Assembly (NCBI GenBank): GCA_002205965.3
Contig: NADL03000657.1
Coordinates: 1,116,001-1,180,000 of the forward strand
Direction: 5' to 3'
DNA length: 64,000 nucleotides
Origin: Kappaphycus alvarezii
Taxonomy: Eukaryota > Rhodophyta > Florideophyceae > Gigartinales > Solieriaceae
Positions 44,988 through 56,259 of this stretch are shown here, one piece after another. Position numbers and translations under genes: made by a program. Position 1 is the first letter of the stretch; each line of letters begins with the position of its first letter. Under the pieces are notes generated by a model. That model worked only from the letters and a program-made list of their open reading frames with translations. It ran no database searches and was not told the origin of the DNA.

Positions 44988-46400
44988 ATGCCACGCGCTC
45001 CTCAGCCCCCGTCGGGCAAACAATCGAGGTGCCGACGAACGGCCGGTACACGTCCGACGTTCATGATTTCCTCCAGGCGAACGACCGAAATGCAGAGGGC
45101 GGATAGGTGCCTTTTCACCGCTGCCCGACAACGATCTCTCCACTCTATTCTCTTATTTCCATCGAACAAGGGCTCGAACGAAGCAGCTAGCCCGTTTGAG
45201 CACGGATGGTTTTGCCCCTCGCAACAACATTGTCAAAATAACGACGCGAGCTGCCCGTGGGGCAAAGGGATCCCATCCAATTGCACTTGCAAATCTAGTG
45301 CTCCAAGTATCAGAACGGTCAGATAATTAAAAGCTACTCTTCCTCGGTAGGGAGAAGCCTAACAGCTACGTAATCGGTACATACTCTTTTCGTATTCATC
45401 CATAACTTGTATCGCGTCATGATTTCCTTAATATCTTCGGAACGCACATATCGGACTGCGTGACCCACTGCCTTGGTGACTAAGTCACCTGAGAGGACGC
45501 CTTATATCTTGGTCTGACAGAGTCATAACACGAGTAAAGCTTCTATGATGAGTTCAAGGAAGAAGACAGGATCGAGAGCACCGTTCGCTGGGATTCGGAC
45601 ACTCAGATCTATCGAGTAGTGGATTTCGACACTGGAGAGGATCATTCCGTATTGCTCTACACCGTCACTCTCTCCTGTCTCCGGGAAATGGTCACTCGAT
45701 CACTCGTCAGGCTATGTTCCCCTTAGGGTGCGAAGGTCGAATAAGTGCTGGCTTAAGCGTTCTTAGATTTTTCCTAATTTTTTCGGGTCGTTTTATCCAA
45801 GTATACTCAGTTCTTTTGAGGTAGCGGGATTCTTTTTCCGTTTCTTACTCGCCGCGCCCCAACGTCATATTCCGTGATGAAACTGACTTTTGCCTGAGTC
45901 CTCTATCTCCAATGCTCTCTGACATCTAGGTGCTCATTCCAAGGTTAGAGAATAGCTTGAATACTATGAAAATACCGATCGAGCTTTTAGGGCCGATATC
46001 ACGCGCAAGGGACGCATATGGAGTGGACATGTTTCTCCCATTTTGTTCGTTTTTAAAAAAGTCTTGAGTCTTAACTCAGATCTAAAAGAGACGTTGGACC
46101 TTCCTGCTGGGAGTTCCGTCTTGAAGATCCATGGTAACCATTGGATGCATCACTTTGAAATGGTAAACACAAAAACCGGTCATATCTGGTATCCGTGCGA
46201 GCCCTTTGCACTTTGCTTTAACACTCTCTGCTCAAGCTCTCCGTGATTTCTCATCCATCCCTATTCTAGAGCTTCGATGCTAAAAAACGCAGGGAAGCAA
46301 AGAAAGCGGCGTCCTGGCCTCAATTCTTTGTCCGTCCGGAAGGGCGAGCGGAAGATGAGCAAAGGCTAAGTAAGCAACAGCGCCGCTCCCTAGTTACTCA
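44988..46400 (+). pseudogene. Plus-strand coding-like region antisense to Gypsy element 2
   Basis: A good start context (ACCACCATGCCACGC at 44985) begins a basic, Arg/Pro-rich stretch. Further coding-like pieces follow on the same strand near 45540-45720 (STVRWDSDTQIYRVVDFDTG), 46100-46210 (HHFEMVNTKTGHIWYPCEPF) and 46270-46380 (ASWPQFFVRPEGRAEDEQRL). No family is recognised. It lies between integrase and the expected LTR, in the same place as the antisense region of the chromovirus. It is broken several times. Confidence 0.35.
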
Positions 46401-47462
46401 AAAATAAAAGCTTCAACCACATTTTTACGACAACACTCCATTTTTCTTTAATACTTAGCCTTCTAAGGTGTATTTTTCTTGGTCATTTTTCCTCAACCGA
46501 CTCGATTTCTTGATTATACTCCTCTTATTTCGTTTATTTTCTTTCTTTTCACTAGATGAGTAAATGGGCAGGTCCCTTCATGTAAGGAACGATCCGACTC
46601 GAATAGATTCCTTTCCGCGTAGCGCGACCAGTCTGACATCAACTCGCAGCGTGTTTGTTTCAACTTAATCACTCTTCACGGCCCATAGAAACATGAAACA
46701 AAGGCTGCAAACTTGCGCCCCTTCTCAAAGGCCACGCCGTGAGCAACCAATACCTCGTCTCCAATTTCGAACTCCTTAACGTTTCCTTTGGCCTTAAAGG
46801 GTTCGCTGTACTTCTCCACCACGGCAGTCCGTGTTCCTGATTCTACATCTCTATAAGCTGACTCTTGGGACCCACACAACTGGTAAATGACACAAATTTC
46901 TGCCTGCTGTCGTTGGATTGATCCAAAATATCAGTTGAGAAAGGGAAGGGGCGTCATTTTGGTCGCGTGTGTGGTAACCACATAGGCTTTAGGGAGAGTT
47001 TCTGCCCAGTCACTCTCACCTGCCATGATAAAACTTTTTAGCGCCTGCTTGATAGTTTCCACCATTATCTCCGCACGACCGTTTGCCACCAGCGCTTAGG
47101 GAATCATCGCCTTCCACTCGACTATTATCCCCTTCATATACTCTTTCACTAAACCCTCCGTAAACGCCTTCAAATTATCTGCAAAGATCCTCCCTGGCGG
47201 GCAAAATTGTAAAATTGTCTCCTCTTCGATTAATTTCATCACCATTTTGGTAGTAAAATATACCGTAGTAGCCCAGGACATGAGCCACTCAATCATATGT
47301 TCCACGGCCATTATTACTAATATATTTCTGGACTTCGAACTTTTGTATGCTCCGGCGAATTTTATCAAGAAGATCTCAAAAAGTCGATAACGGGAGCTCT
47401 CAGGCTCGAGTAAAAGTCTGCAACCTCCTCGCATGTTGGCACTCATCAAAGTCTTGTACGTA

Positions 47463-47467
47463 CTCTG
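47463..47467. repeat. Target-site duplication, left (CTCTG)
   Basis: CTCTG directly before the left chromovirus LTR equals CTCTG directly after the right LTR (59639-59643). Confidence 0.9.
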
Positions 47468-48493
47468 GGAAGTACAATGCGCGGTGTGCCGTTCTTCTCG
47501 TCTAAGAACGGAACACCGTCAGACAATGAGAAATCCAACACGCATACACAAATACAGACCCACAGGGTGTTCGCTGTCCCTCTTTCTCTTTAAGCACCCT
47601 GCGATGCAGTAGCACAGCTCTCCGACGGCGAGGAGAAACGAAGTTGGAAGAGCGGGGGTAATTCCTTGGACGGCTGGACGGTATACTTGTCCTCCGGGTT
47701 GTAAGGCCGGGCCGTGGTTCGCGGAATGCTAGAAACTTGGTATGGGACGATTCCAAAGAACGGTATACACCAGGGGTGTAGTACTGGACAAAGAAGATGT
47801 ATTGGGTCAGATGTGCTGATTATCTCCTTCGGAGATAAGCATGTTGTCACCAACAACAACCTTTAAGTTCCTATTTGTATATATACGTCGGAGTCCGGCG
47901 CGCCAAGCGTGAGAAAATATCACAAACAAACAATAAAAGGGGTAGCATAATGTTGAGGAGAGAGGGGGAATTGAAAGGGAGACCCTGGCGGATAAACGTG
48001 GCTATAGCCAAAGTTGCCGTTGGCAAGGTTTCTGCAAAGGCGGAAGTTGGGAGTCAATTTCAGAGCCAACACCGGGTGGCTGTTTAATCTGGGGCCCTAG
48101 TGTCCAGGTAGGTATTAATACTAGTTAACTAGGTTAGGGTTATCTAGGACGGCGGGGTGAGTGAGGTTAGGGTCAGCCAAGTTAGGGAGATCCAAGTTGG
48201 AGATAAGTAAAGTCGACACTTGGCCCAATAGGTGCCTTTCACTTGCGAAAATATCAGGTCCCATTTGGGGGCCGAGTGGTCCAGATTGCAAGCCCTCAAG
48301 CCCCATCGGGTGAGGATACAATACCAAAAATAATAGTGGGCGACAAAAGAAAATTTCCTTTACTGTACTGTACAGTACAGTACACAGTACACAGTACAGT
48401 GCCTGGTGTTAAGCAGTGATCCAGATCAAAAAAAAAGATCACCAAAATTAGCTCTGCCCATGTCAGTACAGTATCTGTGCCAATTGCACTACA
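47468..48493 (-). repeat. Chromovirus 3' LTR (left copy)
   Basis: Nearly identical to 58616-59638. Ends in TTGCACTACA next to a purine-rich tract (on the minus strand AGAAGGTGGATA) at 48494-48505. A GTAC-palindrome run lies at 48361-48401. Confidence 0.9.
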
Positions 48494-51169
48494 TATCCAC
48501 CTTCTGAGCGCGCCTTGCCGTGTTTTTTTCGACATTCAAAATATTTCCTTTTTTGGTTACTGTAGTACCAACTTGGTCCATTTGGGAGTGCCTCGGGAGG
48601 CTGGCGGGAAGATACCGGGTTCGAGGCCCGGGGTCTCCCCATTTTTGGGGAGGCCTCCCCAAATATCAACCCTAAATCAAGATTGTACAAGTTTTCCACG
48701 TTCGACAGTTTTTTCTTACAGTATTGTCCGGGCGGTAACTGTAAGGAGCGGTACTTCGGCACATCTCCGGTAGATTACAACCACGGAAATGGACAAGACC
48801 CCAAATAGGTAAGTCACTGCATGCGTGCGTGGGTGCCGAATCGGCGAATATAGTAGTTACGGCAACAATACCAAAAAATGAATAAACCTCGTTTTGGCAT
48901 CCAACTCTTGGTTTCTTTTTCGGCATATTCGCTGCCATAGCTTGGGTATTTTTTAGCCTTTTTGGTCGTTCACCTATTCGCGGGGTTCTCTCTCTGTACA
49001 CCATTATCTGCACCAGCTCCATCCCTTGTATACTCTTTGCGCCATTATCTGCAACAGCCCATCAGTTTACCTTGTCCCAATACCTCCCCTGTCTTCCTTC
49101 GCCCGTTCCCCTTCATCCTCTTACAAACCCGTTCCTTCATATTCACTGCAAGTGGCTTTTCAGTTTGGGATGTTCCCGTGCTCCGTCCAAGAAGAGCATG
49201 AGCTCCGTCTGATGTCAGAGGAACCCTATCGTTTCTCGCGTGCTCCATGGATTGGCTTGATGTTTGCTATTTTCAGGACGACGAGTGTGTGCGGAGGGAA
49301 GGGTCGCGGCTGATACTACCAGGGGGAATACCGTCCAATGCGTTGCGGTCATTCGAGTGGGGGCGCGAGTTTCGATGCACCCCGCTGAATTGGGCACGCG
49401 TTATCGTCGGTGGAGGGCGGGTAGATGGGAGCCACTACCTCCCTGTCAGTTCCGTCGGAGCGGCCAGGTTGAACGCTTGGCTGACAAGCTGCGGTTGCTC
49501 AACCGCAACTTCTTTCCTGACGCTGGTCCCCGCCAGCTAGACCTGTGGTGTAGCCCGTTCTCCTGGGGAACACCAGTATACGCAGTCTCTGCGTAGGATC
49601 AAGGGTGTGGTTCAAAACTGGACCGAGATGGGCGTTACGGCCGATGTACATCCACAGGCGGTCCTATCGGCAGAACAAGTGTTTTTCCATGATTAACGCA
49701 CGGTAAAGAAGGCAGATCTCTCATTCTGATCCAGCACGGTGCGGTACGAACGGCGTTGGCGGTCCGAGTTCGGCTGTTTCGTCCAGTGGCATCAACCGGA
49801 GGCAGAATGCTGGAAACCTTCGGGGCTGCGTTCTCGGCACATTGCTGTACCTTCTTGGTGGGAAGAGTGGGAGGTTCCGTGGGGTGTATGGGCCGAGCTT
49901 CCTTCAGTGTTTGCATATCGTGTCTCGGATGTATTGGAGCATCGCTCCTCTGCTTGGTTGGTTGTACACTGTACCGGTTGGACCATATCGGTGGTCTGCT
50001 TCGTCATCTGGGAGGTATACGATACCTATCGGTTGTGGTGGATACCTCCTCGAATCCGTGATGCGCTCGATCGACTTGGTCCGGACGTGCTGCGAGTTGT
50101 CTTTGGTGATGAAGGGTATGGTGATTGATTGGTATTAAAGCGAGTGGTGGTTCAAGCAGACTGTGCGCGGGTACCGCGGAGAAACAGTCAGCGTGGCAGC
50201 GCTCAGCGGTACACTTATTGAAGATCACGGTTTGGGGAGGCGGGAGACTTCATTTGGTACGCCCCGTGGTCTAACCAGGTAATTGATGAGGCAGAGGCCC
50301 GTAGTCGCAGGGCGATTCGTCAGGGCCGCCCGTCCGGCACGGCATCTAGAGGGTTATTCGCAAATAGAGGTCGGGGCCCTGAGGGACGAGGGGATATCTG
50401 CGAGGCGCGTACTTTCGCTGACGTCTCTTCGTCAGCTCGGCAAGATGAGCCAACAGAAAGAACCAGGGAGAGCTTTTTATCAAGCACTTCTCCGTCAGGC
50501 GTTAAGCTCAGAACCCCAGAATTCGAAAAAAGGCGGGGAGAGACTCGTCCGCGTAGGGAATCTTCGCAGGTTACTTCTAATGATCATCTCGTGGGACAAT
50601 CTCAAGTTTCTGAGGTCATCATTCTCTCTTCTGGGGAGGACTCGCCGCCCTTCAAGCGTTTGAAGCGGGAAGGATTGGCGTGTAAGGAACTCCCAGTAGT
50701 ATAACAAGCGCCAACTATTGTGGATGCTGCACTTCCTTCCTCGGGTATGAATTACGGACCGGTGGGGTATCATGAGACGGCAGTAGATGTCGTTAAGAAT
50801 TTCTTGGATTCCATCCTGTCACCTCCAAGAGGAAGTTGGGCTTCCCCCGTACCGCAGTTGGTAGGCCAACTACGAAGTGTCATTATCGATTCCCGCCAGA
50901 AAATAATCAATGGGGAGGATGCAACAGGTTTGTTTGTACTCTGGGTTTCCCAGGTTCAGTCTTCAGACCGGGTGTTCTTTTCGGCAGGAGCTTGGGCGAT
51001 AATTTATTGCTTCGTCATTCAAGTAGTCGGAGCTTCCGTTCGTCCTCTCCCTTGGTCAGTTAGAGAGATACGTCGCAGTTTTTTCGCGTTGGCAGAGGAC
51101 GTGGAGTGGCAAGCAACCGGCAGACGGGTCTATTTTCCGCGGCACCGCCCTCTATCGATGGATAAGTAG
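48494..51169 (+). pseudogene. Chromovirus antisense coding region (fossil)
   Basis: Between the pol end (51436) and the 3' LTR, the plus strand, opposite to gag-pol, shows long open stretches over about 2 kb. Clear protein-like composition starts at about 49212. The parts are a Trp-rich region (about 49739-50128, with SWWEEWEVPWGVWAE), a basic Ser/Arg-rich region (about 50290-50520), a segment reading EVIILSSGEDSPPFKRLKRE (about 50615-50675), and a helical end (50720-51169). The latter segment joins a SUMO-interaction-like hydrophobic core with acidic/serine flank to a basic nuclear-signal-like patch. It has no known domain. It is broken about five times. The gag-pol strand has no comparable frames here. 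Antisense frames at this place are known in some plant Gypsy elements. Confidence 0.55.
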
Positions 51170-51435
51170 CGAAATGGGCGGATCCCATCGACAGTAAATA
51201 ATTGGAAGTCATAGTTTTCAACAATGCGCCGAAAATTTTGGGAAGTTCCCGTTTCACTTTAGTGAACCCTTTTGAACTTGCTACTAGCGGACCCTCTGTC
51301 AAACCTCCTCGTGATACTGTCCATGTCGGCCGAAAGATACTGAGTTCTCGGTTTAACTCTATCTTTTAGGTTTTTTTCCATCCCCCTTCTGAATATTGGA
51401 ATCGAATTCATAGATTCCGAATTATCTTGAGGATT

Positions 51436-53232
51436 TTATCCAACTTGAGCAGTTTCCACTTCTGGTGGTAGAGGCAGTTTATTTTTCCGGAAGTATTGCA
51501 CTACCTTGCTCCTCGGAAGCGCAGATACAGGTTCCCAAGTTGCGTCAGAGATGGGATAGCCGGTCCAGTGGACGCGAAGCAGCAGCTCCTCGTCATCAGA
51601 TCGGCCGTGTGATAAAATGTTCTCGATGACATATTCCCGACTCGGGACTTCTGGCTTCTGCACCAGAGCTTCTAATTCCCTTGACTGATGTCGGGTCCGT
51701 GGGAATAGTTGGTTATCACTGTCTTTCTCTTCATATCGCTTGTCTTTGTTAGGGGGACTGTTCTCTCGCGAGCGGGCCGCAGCATATGGCGTCGCTTGAT
51801 CCCCGCTTTTATCTTCTAAGGTAGCAATTGTTTCTTCGGATACCGTCAACTTCCTGTTGTAATCCTGAGTCTAGAGCGAGTCTCGCGCTGCATTAGTTAT
51901 TTTTCCATCTCTATTTTCCACCAATGGAAGGTCAAGCAGTCCTTTGGACAACGAACTACCTTCGGGGATACCACTTGAGTTGATTCGCGTTATGATGGCT
52001 GCAGTGTTGTGATCCGTTCGGTGATGTTCCATGGTAGGTTTCAATTGCTTCCGGTGGGCCTTGTTTTGTAAGTCACCCACGGGTATTGGTGCGGGCTCGT
52101 CTCGGTCGCGCGATACTCGCTCTTTCGTGTCTCCAATTTCGATCACCATTGTGTCATCTCGAATTTCCCTAACTCTATGTGGACCAGTTTCCACGGCAGA
52201 CAACTTTTGTTGCCGTTCTTTGCTCGACCCAAGCTCCTTCTTCAAGAATACAAACGATCCAATCGGTATTTCGTATGCCTGCTTTCGTAGCCGCGCGTCA
52301 ACGTTGCGTTTGTATCTTGCTTGTTCTTTCTCTATGGACTGGTCCACGGTAGACGTAAGACCTTTTAACCAAGCCCTCCACCGGTGGTGTTATTGTACTG
52401 TTGATGAGTTCTCTTCAATAGCAGGCTGTGCTTGGATTGCTAAGGAAGTGGGAGCGCGTGACAAGACGAGCTCGAAGGGGGCCACGTTTGTGGTCCTGTG
52501 TACTTGCGTGTTATAAGAAAATGTTAGCGCGTCAGTGAAGAGGTCCCAGTCCTTCGAGTGATCAGCTACGTAGTGCCGGAGGGCCGCTAGGATGGTATGA
52601 TTGGAATGTTCGGCTTGCTCATTTGCCTGTGGGTGGTAGGTAGTAGTGAATAAGTTCTTGATAACTAGAATTGAGCTCATGCTCAAGAAGAATTTTGAAG
52701 CAGACTGGCTACCATTATCGGACAATAACTGAATAGGTGGACCATACACAAAAACCCAGTGTGTTACAAAGGCGGAGGCAACTGCTGCAGCAGAGATTTT
52801 CTTGAGGGGCACGTTTCGCACGAGCTTGTAATATCGATCAGTGATCACCAGCGGGAATCGATTCCCCCTATTGGTACGGATGAGTTCGCCTAGTATATCG
52901 ATTGCTACGAACTCCAATGGGGCCCTTGGTGCAAAGATCTTTAGCTCCTTCACAGACTTTCGCAATTTGATTCTATTTTTCGCACAAGTTGGGCAAGAGC
53001 GAACGACGGCATAACAATCTATCGACATCAATGGCCAATAGTAGGAATTTTTCAGAGAAACATACAGTCTTTGGCCACCTGGATGAGCGCCTAACTTGGA
53101 ATGATGACTGAGTCTTAAAATACTCTGTTGGGGGAGTTGGTTACGACGATCTGAATTTATTCCGATGCTGTTCGACAGAGATATCCTTCGTGCCCGGTAG
53201 CTTCCATTTTGAAGGGGGCTGGTGTCCAGCAT
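51436..53232 (-). pseudogene. Chromovirus integrase with chromodomain (fossil)
   Basis: The integrase zinc region lies at about 53110-52970, with CPTCAKN. The core follows with AIDILGEL, LLSDNGSQ and the YHPQANEQAEHSN block at about 52640-52600. The C-terminal domain is at 52347-51871. A chromodomain (about 51640-51480) ends the frame: YVIENILSHGR, LLRVHWTGYPISDATWEP and a closing aromatic-rich helix. The chromodomain is the mark of chromoviruses and is thought to guide insertion by binding modified histones. It is broken. Confidence 0.85.
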
Positions 53233-53287
53233 TTATTCTTGAACGGATCTTCTGGCAGAAGTCGTCTTTGTACTGTTCCCTGGAGAG

Positions 53288-55191
53288 CTATTCCGGAGAA
53301 ATGCATTCAAATTCTTCCTCACTTCCGTTTTGAATGGATAGCACTTGATCTGCAGTGGTAAAATAAATCTCAATTTCATCAAACTCTGTGAACTTCCCGG
53401 CCTTATTGTCGTAATTTGACTCGATTTTTGCGGACGAGTCCACAGACTCCCCCTCCTCAAGAGCGGAGGAGTCCTCTGTAATAAAGCACGGTACTTCCTC
53501 GTCAAAATCTCCAACAGTTTCACCGATGGTACTAAGTCTTGATAATGCATCTGCTTGTGTATTTGCTTTTCCCTTTTTATAGACAAGTTCAAAGTCTAAT
53601 TCCGAAATTCGGAGCTTCCAGCGCATAAGTCGTCCCGATGGATCAGTGACATTCATTAACCACCTCAGTGAGGAATGATCCGTATGGATAGTGAATTTCT
53701 CCCCCTGTAGGTAGGGTCTCAATGTCTTTAATGCCCAAACCACGTCCATGTATTCTTTTTCTGTTACAGGATAACGTGTCTCGGCTTCCTTGAGTGATCT
53801 AGAGAAGAATCCAATGGGTTTCCGTTCCCCCGTTGGGTACGTTTGGAACAGGGCGACTTCTACTTGATTGTGACTAGCGTTTGTTCCCATGGAATAGGGG
53901 AGTCCCGCTTTTGGCAATGCCAATACCTTGGGTGACAGAATTTCGACGATAAGAGCCCAGAAAGCGACTTCTTCGGTATCACCAAATGGTTCTATCTTGG
54001 TTGGCATACCTTTTCGCAAAAGCTTTTTAAGTGGTGCCGCGATTCTGGAAAAGTCTTTGATAAATCTGCGGTATACATTACAGAGAACGAGAAAACTCCG
54101 AAGCTCAGAAAGCGTTATCGGCTGCTTCGCCTACCGGAGTGCGGCTATTCTGGTAGAATCTATTTCCAGCCTTCCTGGCTTGATGATGTGTCCTAGGTAC
54201 TTGACCTTATCGGACCCAAATGTGCATATCCTTAACTTGAGGGATAAAACAGCATGTTGCAACACCCGCAGAATTTCTTCGACATGGTCGATGTGCTCCT
54301 CCATTTTTTTGGAGAAAATGATGACATCGTCAAGGTACACGAGACAGGAGCGCCATCGGTATGGTGAGAGAAGAATATCGAGGTGCGCTGAAATGCAGCA
54401 GGTGCGTTGCATAATCCGAATGGCATTCGCCTATAGTGATATAATCCTGCGTGGCATACGAATTCTGTCTTGTCTATGTCCTCTTTCGCTACTTGAAATT
54501 GCCAGTAACCAGAGTTGCAATCAAGGGTAGTGAATAGTGATGCATCTCCCAAGGAGTCAATGCGTTCATCCATTGTTGGTAGAGGTTAAGTGTCCTTCAC
54601 TGTTGCGGCGTTCAGTTTTCTGTAATCGACGCAAAAACGAACCGTCCCATCGGGCTTAGGAATTAACACCACTGGTGCAGCCCATGAGGACTGTGCGGGT
54701 TCAATTACGCCTGCTTCCAACATTCTCTGTACCTCGGTTGCTTCTAATTCCCTTGCCTTGGGTCCATCCCGGTAAGGCGGTTGAGCGATAGGGCGAGTCC
54801 TGGGAATTCATTCGATGTGGTGTTCAACAATATTGATTGCTCCCAGCGAGCCATCCCACATACTCGAGTACTTTTTCAGCATTTCTTTGAATTTACTGGC
54901 CAGAATTGGATGTATGTGGCTCCAATCGAGGTCTTCTACTGCTTTTCTAGACCTTTCGGGTGTTAAAGCTTCTCCATTCAGAGTTTTGTGTTCGTGTTCT
55001 TTAAGCACAGCGCGCTTGTGTCCACCAGGCATTGGTGCACGACTATACTCTGGGGATATTTCCTCGGTGACACCGAGTACCTTTCCGAAGCTTAACTGGC
55101 TTGGTACTGTCATTGAGGCATGAGGTAATGGTTGAGCAACAATTTGCAACCGATGGAGAGTTATGGAGGATTTGGTGAAGTTCGCGATCAA
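53288..55191 (-). pseudogene. Chromovirus reverse transcriptase and RNase H (fossil)
   Basis: The reverse transcriptase shows FTTLDCNSGYWQF at about 54540, FGLCNAPAAFQR at about 54410, the catalytic YLDD block CLVYLDDVIIFSK at about 54340, and KVKYLGHIIKPGRLEI. RNase H follows with HTDHSSLRWLMN at about 53670 and the ADALSRL end at about 53545. These are standard Gypsy features. It is broken. Confidence 0.85.
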
Positions 55192-55212
55192 CTACCGAAA
55201 TGGGACCCTGGC

Positions 55213-56039
55213 TTACAATTGTGCAATACCATTGGCAGCTGCCAATCCGAATTTGCTGTAGAGACTTGAGTCAGGCCGTACAACTATCAGGCCGTCGCGG
55301 TCTGTTGTCACCGCTACAAATGATTGACTTTGTGGCGGAATAGTAACCCAGGTGGACATCCCAATGTTTGGAGGTGCCCTTCCGTCCTTCGAGAGTGTTT
55401 GCAATTCCGTGGGTAGCGGTCTCTTGCGTGGTACCCTTTTTAAAGGCCTTCGTACTATTGGGACCGTGATTCCTCCTTCGAGCTCAAGCTTCTCCCGGGG
55501 ACGAATGGATTCCACAAAACGGTCGCAGAATCCGTTCCTAATATAACTGGTGCGGCGAGCTTCTCACATACGATGAACATAACCAGAGCAAGATATATTC
55601 CCAGCCGGATGGGTAACTTAATGGTCCCAAGTGTTCTCAGCGGATTTGTATTTGCATCACAGATGTCCGGGAGCGGGCCATAAGATAGACGATTCATCGC
55701 TTCCGGTGGGAGTTCCGAACTTCGGACGAAGTTAGGACCTATTCTAGTGTCTAAAACTGCAAGCTTCCGATGCATGAGTCCTGGTCTAAGGCCTATATCA
55801 GTATACACCTTGTAAATGCGTCGGGCCATAACCATGACTCTGTCTGGGTGCTTCATGCTCCTAACCTTTCTCCATGGACGCTGAAGATTGAAGAGGTGAT
55901 CTAAGCAACTGGAAATTACAATTTTTGGGATTCCCAACCGCTGCATTTCGGGATTCGGGGCTGTATCTGAAGTACTACCAATTCTGTGAGTAAGGGAGCG
56001 GGACCGTGGGGCCCCAGATTGGTTTGCAACTGTGTCCAA
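55213..56039 (-). pseudogene. Chromovirus protease region (fossil)
   Basis: A retropepsin-like segment with AVLDTRIGPNFV at about 55760, and a closing ILGTDSATVLWNPF at about 55530, upstream of the reverse transcriptase as expected. It is broken. The call depends on position and the DT-containing motif. Confidence 0.6.
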
Positions 56040-56259
56040 GGTGAAAATCTCTTCCCAAAGGGAGGCTCCCTTTACTCTTTTTTTGAAAGGTTATCCGGGA
56101 CCGCCGGGGATGGAACCGGTGGTATGAAACCTATCGGCGTCGCCGAAGCATGGGGTTTAGCGACCTCTCTAGATTACGTAGTGGGATGCTGAACTTCCGA
56201 GTTCAACATCCGGGCGACCCGTTATAGCATGTCTGCGGTACCATGGCCTTCACTTGAGG

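Larger units (their letters stand above)
44980..47467 (-). mobile_element. Gypsy element 2, left part (integrase side)
   Basis: Minus strand. The integrase core lies at about 47449-47096 (VEHMIEWLMSWAT, then FCPPGRIFADN), and the integrase C-terminal domain at about 46879-46676 (FEIGDEVLVAHGVAF, KFAAF, FYGP). The core is cut off at 47467, where the chromovirus begins. The reverse-transcriptase and RNase H side continues at 59639-60960, beyond the chromovirus. Beyond the integrase the plus strand shows coding-like stretches (44988 to about 46400). It is broken. Confidence 0.75.

Noticed and set aside
45345-45500. Minus-strand open piece ending DYVAVRLLPTEEE
   Set aside because: Short, no start, overlaps plus-strand coding-like sequence, and no family match.
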